Position numbers and translations under genes: made by a program. Below are positions 14,789 through 17,474 of a stretch of DNA of 17,474 nt, piece by piece (position 1 is the stretch's first letter; every line of letters begins with the position of its first letter). The notes under the pieces are model-generated. The model was not told the origin of the DNA and made no database searches. It saw only the letters and a list, made by a program, of their open reading frames with translations. This stretch comes from an uncultured Beijerinckiaceae bacterium (GTDB lineage Bacteria > Pseudomonadota > Alphaproteobacteria > Rhizobiales > Beijerinckiaceae): positions 1 to 17,474 of the forward strand of contig CALMGA010000504.1 in the NCBI GenBank assembly GCA_937863205.1, written 5' to 3'.

Positions 14789-15868
14789 ATGGCTGCATCC
14801 TTGTTCGATCCCATCCGCCTCGGCGCGATCGAGGCGCCCAACCGCATCCTGATGGCGCCGCTGACGCGCGGGCGCGGCACGCGGGAGCACGTGCCGACGC
14901 CGCTGATGGCCGAATACTACGCGCAGCGGGCGAGCGCCGGCCTGATCATCTCGGAAGCTACCGGCATCAGCCGGCAGGGGCTGGGCTGGCCCTATGCGCC
15001 GGGCCTGTGGAGCGCCGAGCAGGTCGCGGCGTGGCGCCTCGTCACCGCCGCCGTGCACGGCGCCGGCGGGCGCATCGTCGCCCAGCTCTGGCACATGGGC
15101 CGCATCGTGCACCCCGACTTCCTCGGCGGCGCGCAGCCTGTGTCGGCTTCCGCCACCACGGCGCCCGATGCCGCCCACACCTACGAGGGCAAGAAGCCCT
15201 ACGCCCAGGCGCGGCCGCTGCGCGCCGACGAGATCCCCGCCCTGCTCGACGACTACCGCACAGCCGCCCGCAACGCACTCGCGGCCGGCTTCGACGGCGT
15301 CCAGGTGCATGCCGCCAACGGCTACCTCATCGACCAATTCCTGCGCGACGGTACCAACAAGCGCGAGGATGGCTACGGCGGCACGATCGACAACCGCACC
15401 CGCCTGCTGCGCGAGGTCGTCGGCGCGGTGGCCGACACGGTCGGGGCGGATCGCACGGCCGTGCGCCTGTCGCCCAACGGCGCCATCCAGGGCACCGACG
15501 ATTCCGACCCGCAAGCACTGTTCGTCGCCGCGGCCGCGGCCCTGTCGCCGTTCGGCCTGGCCTTCCTGGAGTTGCGCGAGCCCGGCCCCGACGGCACCTT
15601 CGGCAAGGCGGCGACCCGGCCCGTGGCGCCGCAGATGCGAAAGGTGTTCGCCGGCCCGCTGGTGCTGAACTCGGACTACGTCGGCCCCGACGCCCAGGCG
15701 CAGCTCGACTCCGGCGTCGCCGATGCCATCGCTTTCGGCCGCACCTTCATCGCCAACCCCGACCTGCCGCACCGCTTGAAGAGGGGTGTCGACCTGGCCA
15801 AGGACGACAAGAAGACCTGGTACAGCCAGGGTCCCGAGGGGTATGTCGATTACCCCACGGCCGCCTGA
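14789..15868 (+). CDS. Old yellow enzyme, NemA-like FMN ene-reductase
   Basis: A 359-residue FMN-dependent, cytosolic oxidoreductase of the classical OYE class, which uses NAD(P)H to reduce activated alkenes, maleimides or nitro compounds. Visible features are the flavin-site APLTRGR with T26, QLWHMGR (about 99-105), the substrate anion-binding pair H174 and N177 with proton donor Y179 (HAANGYL), DQFLRDGTNKREDGYGG, and a phosphate-binding segment before the C-terminal YVDYP. Length fits NemA. The ATG at 14789 is preceded by GAGG, and family homology starts at SLFDPIRLG; the long open frame upstream is a shadow of other genes. It lies 64 nt before a second OYE gene on the same strand, so co-transcription is likely. 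Confidence 0.95.
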   Translation: MAASLFDPIRLGAIEAPNRILMAPLTRGRGTREHVPTPLMAEYYAQRASAGLIISEATGISRQGLGWPYAPGLWSAEQVAAWRLVTAAVHGAGGRIVAQLWHMGRIVHPDFLGGAQPVSASATTAPDAAHTYEGKKPYAQARPLRADEIPALLDDYRTAARNALAAGFDGVQVHAANGYLIDQFLRDGTNKREDGYGGTIDNRTRLLREVVGAVADTVGADRTAVRLSPNGAIQGTDDSDPQALFVAAAAALSPFGLAFLELREPGPDGTFGKAATRPVAPQMRKVFAGPLVLNSDYVGPDAQAQLDSGVADAIAFGRTFIANPDLPHRLKRGVDLAKDDKKTWYSQGPEGYVDYPTAA

Positions 15869-15932
15869 GGCGAGCGGCGAGCGGCCCTGGTCGCCCTCGT
15901 CCCGGAAGGAACTCGCGCGCAACGAGGTGTTC

Positions 15933-17051
15933 ATGAGCCAGTTGTTCCAGCCCCTGCCGTTGGCCGGCATCGAGCTTCCCAACCGCATCGTCATCGCGCC
16001 GATGTGCCAGTATTCGGCCGAGGCCGACGGCAGCGCCGGTGACTGGCACGCCATCCACCTCGGCACCCTCGCCCTGTCGGGGGCCGGCCTGCTGATCCTG
16101 GAAGCCACCGCCGTGTCGCCGGAAGCGCGCATCACCCCGGCCGACCTCGGCCTGTATTCCGACACCAACGAGGCGGCGCTGGCCCGCGTGCTCGCCGCGA
16201 TCCGCCGCTACGCCTCCATGCCGGTCGCGATCCAGCTCAGCCATGCCGGGCGCAAGGCGTCGAGCCTGCCGCCTTGGGAGGGCGGGGCGCAGATCCCGCC
16301 CGGCGCGCCGAACGGCTGGAAGACCGAAGCGCCCTCGGCCCTGCCGCACGCGCCGGGCGAGGATGCGCCTCTGGCGCTTTCCACCGCCGATATGGCGCGC
16401 ATCCGCGCCGACTTCGTGCGCGCGGCCAAGCGCGCCGCCCGCCTCGGCCTCGACGGCATCGAGGTGCACGGCGCCCACGGCTACCTCCTGCACCAGTTCC
16501 TGTCGCCGCTCGCCAACCGCCGCGAGGACGGCTACGGCGGCAGCCTGGAAAACCGCATGCGCTATCCCCTGGAAATCTTCGAGGCGGTGCGCGAGGCCTT
16601 CCCCGCCGAGCGGCCGGTGTGGATGCGGCTGTCGGCGACCGACTGGGTGCCCGGCGGCTGGGACGTCGCCGACACGGTCGCCCTGTCGCGCGAGCTGGAG
16701 CGGCGCGGCTGCGCGGCGATCCACGTTTCCACCGGCGGCGTGTCGCCGCAGCAGGTGATCAAGCCGGGACCGGGCTATCAGGTGTCCTTTGCCAGCGCGG
16801 TCAAGGCGGCGGTCACCGTGCCGGTGATCGCGGTCGGGCTCATCACCGAGCCCGATCAGGCCGAGGCGATCCTCGCGGAGGGCCAAGCCGATGCTGTGTC
16901 GCTCGCTCGCGCCATGCTCTACGACCCGCGCTGGCCCTGGCACGCCGCCGCGAAGCTGGGTGCCCGGGTCAGCGCCCCCAAGCAGTACTGGCGCTCGCAG
17001 CCGCGCGAGTACAAGGACCTGTTCGCCGACGCCAGCACCGGGCAGCGGTGA
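15933..17051 (+). CDS. Old yellow enzyme, XenA/YqjM-like ene-reductase
   Basis: A 372-residue FMN-dependent ene-reductase of the class typified by YqjM and XenA. It carries the class-specific flavin residues C25 and Y27 (APMCQYSAE), the substrate-binding pair H179 and H182 ([12 protein letters not shown]), SHAGRKAS (103-110), and a C-terminal phosphate site ending with [19 protein letters not shown]. Length and the residue-25 Cys fit XenA best. The ATG at 15933 has GAGG 5 nt upstream; the frame stays open to 15786 inside the previous gene but homology begins at MSQLFQPL. It follows a classical OYE by 64 nt. Substrates cannot be read from the sequence; detoxification of electrophiles is the usual inference. 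Confidence 0.95.
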   Translation: MSQLFQPLPLAGIELPNRIVIAPMCQYSAEADGSAGDWHAIHLGTLALSGAGLLILEATAVSPEARITPADLGLYSDTNEAALARVLAAIRRYASMPVAIQLSHAGRKASSLPPWEGGAQIPPGAPNGWKTEAPSALPHAPGEDAPLALSTADMARIRADFVRAAKRAARLGLDGIEVHGAHGYLLHQFLSPLANRREDGYGGSLENRMRYPLEIFEAVREAFPAERPVWMRLSATDWVPGGWDVADTVALSRELERRGCAAIHVSTGGVSPQQVIKPGPGYQVSFASAVKAAVTVPVIAVGLITEPDQAEAILAEGQADAVSLARAMLYDPRWPWHAAAKLGARVSAPKQYWRSQPREYKDLFADASTGQR

Positions 17052-17067
17052 TGCGGCGGCCGGAGCC

Positions 17068-17079
17068 GCGACCGGTCGC
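17068..17079. repeat. 12-nt perfect palindrome between convergent genes
   Basis: GCGACCGGTCGC is its own reverse complement and lies in the 30-nt gap between the convergent XenA-like and muramidase genes. It could take part in termination, but there is no T-run on either side, so a Rho-independent terminator is not supported. Confidence 0.3.
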
Positions 17080-17081
17080 CG

Positions 17082-17474
17082 TCAGAACGTCGTCCCGGCC
17101 GGAAAAGGGCGATCCGCCCAGGACGTGGACGCCTCGCAATCGAGGTCGACGTCGCCGCGGATGCCCGCCACGCGCCCGTGCTCGGCATATTGCCACACCA
17201 GCCAGCGGCGGGCGCCGTAGGCGACGTTGGGCCGGCCGGCGAGGCCGCGTACCCAGAGCGGATAATCGGTGAGGTCGCCATCCACCACGTCGCGGAACAT
17301 GTCGCCGGGCACATACAGGATCGGGCGCACGCCGGTGGCCCGCTCCATCGCCGCCAGCACGACCCGGATCTCGGCCAGCGCCGGCTCGCGCGCCACCTTG
17401 TTGGGGCAGGAGCGCGAATCCGGGTTCCACTCGATGTCGAGCACCGGGGGCAGGGCGTCGGGGTCGGCCGGCAC
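17082..17474 (-). CDS. GH25-type lysozyme/muramidase, C-terminal part (cut by window edge)
   Basis: The last 130 residues of a protein whose start lies beyond the window. The segment shows the family core LPPVLDIEW, with the Asp and Glu of the catalytic D-x-E motif, then RPILYVPG, YPLWVRGL and RRWLVWQYAEHG followed by GIRGDVDLD. All of these are typical of the second half of the glycoside hydrolase 25 barrel, which cleaves the MurNAc-GlcNAc bond of peptidoglycan. The apparent Met at the edge is a GTG codon and is unlikely to be the true start. Cellular location cannot be judged without the N-terminus. It could be a cell-wall remodelling enzyme or a prophage-derived lysin; no phage genes are visible nearby. 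Confidence 0.85.
   Translation of the reverse strand: MPADPDALPPVLDIEWNPDSRSCPNKVAREPALAEIRVVLAAMERATGVRPILYVPGDMFRDVVDGDLTDYPLWVRGLAGRPNVAYGARRWLVWQYAEHGRVAGIRGDVDLDCEASTSWADRPFPAGTTF

Noticed and set aside
17052..17081. Rho-independent terminator between convergent genes
   Set aside because: A perfect 12-nt palindrome is present, but no T-run follows on either strand.
1..17474. Mobile elements, CRISPR, tRNA or rRNA
   Set aside because: No transposase or integrase motifs, spaced direct repeats, or tRNA/rRNA-like segments were seen on either strand; composition is uniform by eye.

Overview
This GC-rich window reads like a chromosomal segment of an alphaproteobacterium of the order Hyphomicrobiales (Rhizobiales). 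Three things point there: the flagellar gene order (motA-fliM-fliN-fliG-flhB divergent from a DUF1217 gene-flgF-fliI), the divergent FliM/FliN/FliG sequences, and two short palindromic repeats resembling the 'gcatgatc...gatcatgc' and 'ccgaaaa...ttttcgg' elements of rhizobial genomes. The order-level placement is an inference from family knowledge. I see no rRNA, tRNA, CRISPR array, transposase, integrase or phage gene.

Left flank (1-4495): a minus-strand zinc-dependent, formaldehyde-dehydrogenase-like alcohol dehydrogenase; a 331-bp divergent gap with a plausible sigma-70 promoter; an EAL-domain c-di-GMP phosphodiesterase with a Cys/His-rich C-terminus; and an exported PQQ-type eight-bladed propeller whose predicted catalytic Asp is Gly and whose Glu metal ligand is Lys.

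Centre (4512-13315): a compact flagellar locus transcribed outward from a 167-bp divergent control region (7956-8122). Leftward run DUF1217 protein, FlgF, the export ATPase FliI and a membrane-anchored protein with a GspC/PilP-like C-terminus, chained by 1- to 4-nt overlaps. Rightward run the stator MotA, the switch proteins FliM, FliN and FliG, the export gate FlhB, an unrecognised 143-residue protein and a PilZ-domain protein with intact c-di-GMP motifs. The stator, rotor and export parts are thus encoded with a candidate c-di-GMP sensor at the operon end. MotB, FliF, the other rod and hook genes and flagellin are not in the window.

Right flank (13331-17474): an Fpg/Nei-type DNA glycosylase, a small DUF2185-like protein, two tandem old yellow enzymes of different classes (NemA-like and XenA/YqjM-like), and the 3' part of a GH25 muramidase cut by the window edge. 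One palindromic repeat lies just before fliG and another just after the stop of the DUF2185-like gene.

Most of the window is ordinary core and accessory chromosome. The best candidates for something under-described are the FliI-linked GspC/PilP-like protein, the 143-residue protein plus PilZ pair ending the motA-flhB operon, the active-site-variant PQQ propeller, and the repeat abutting the fliG ribosome binding site.
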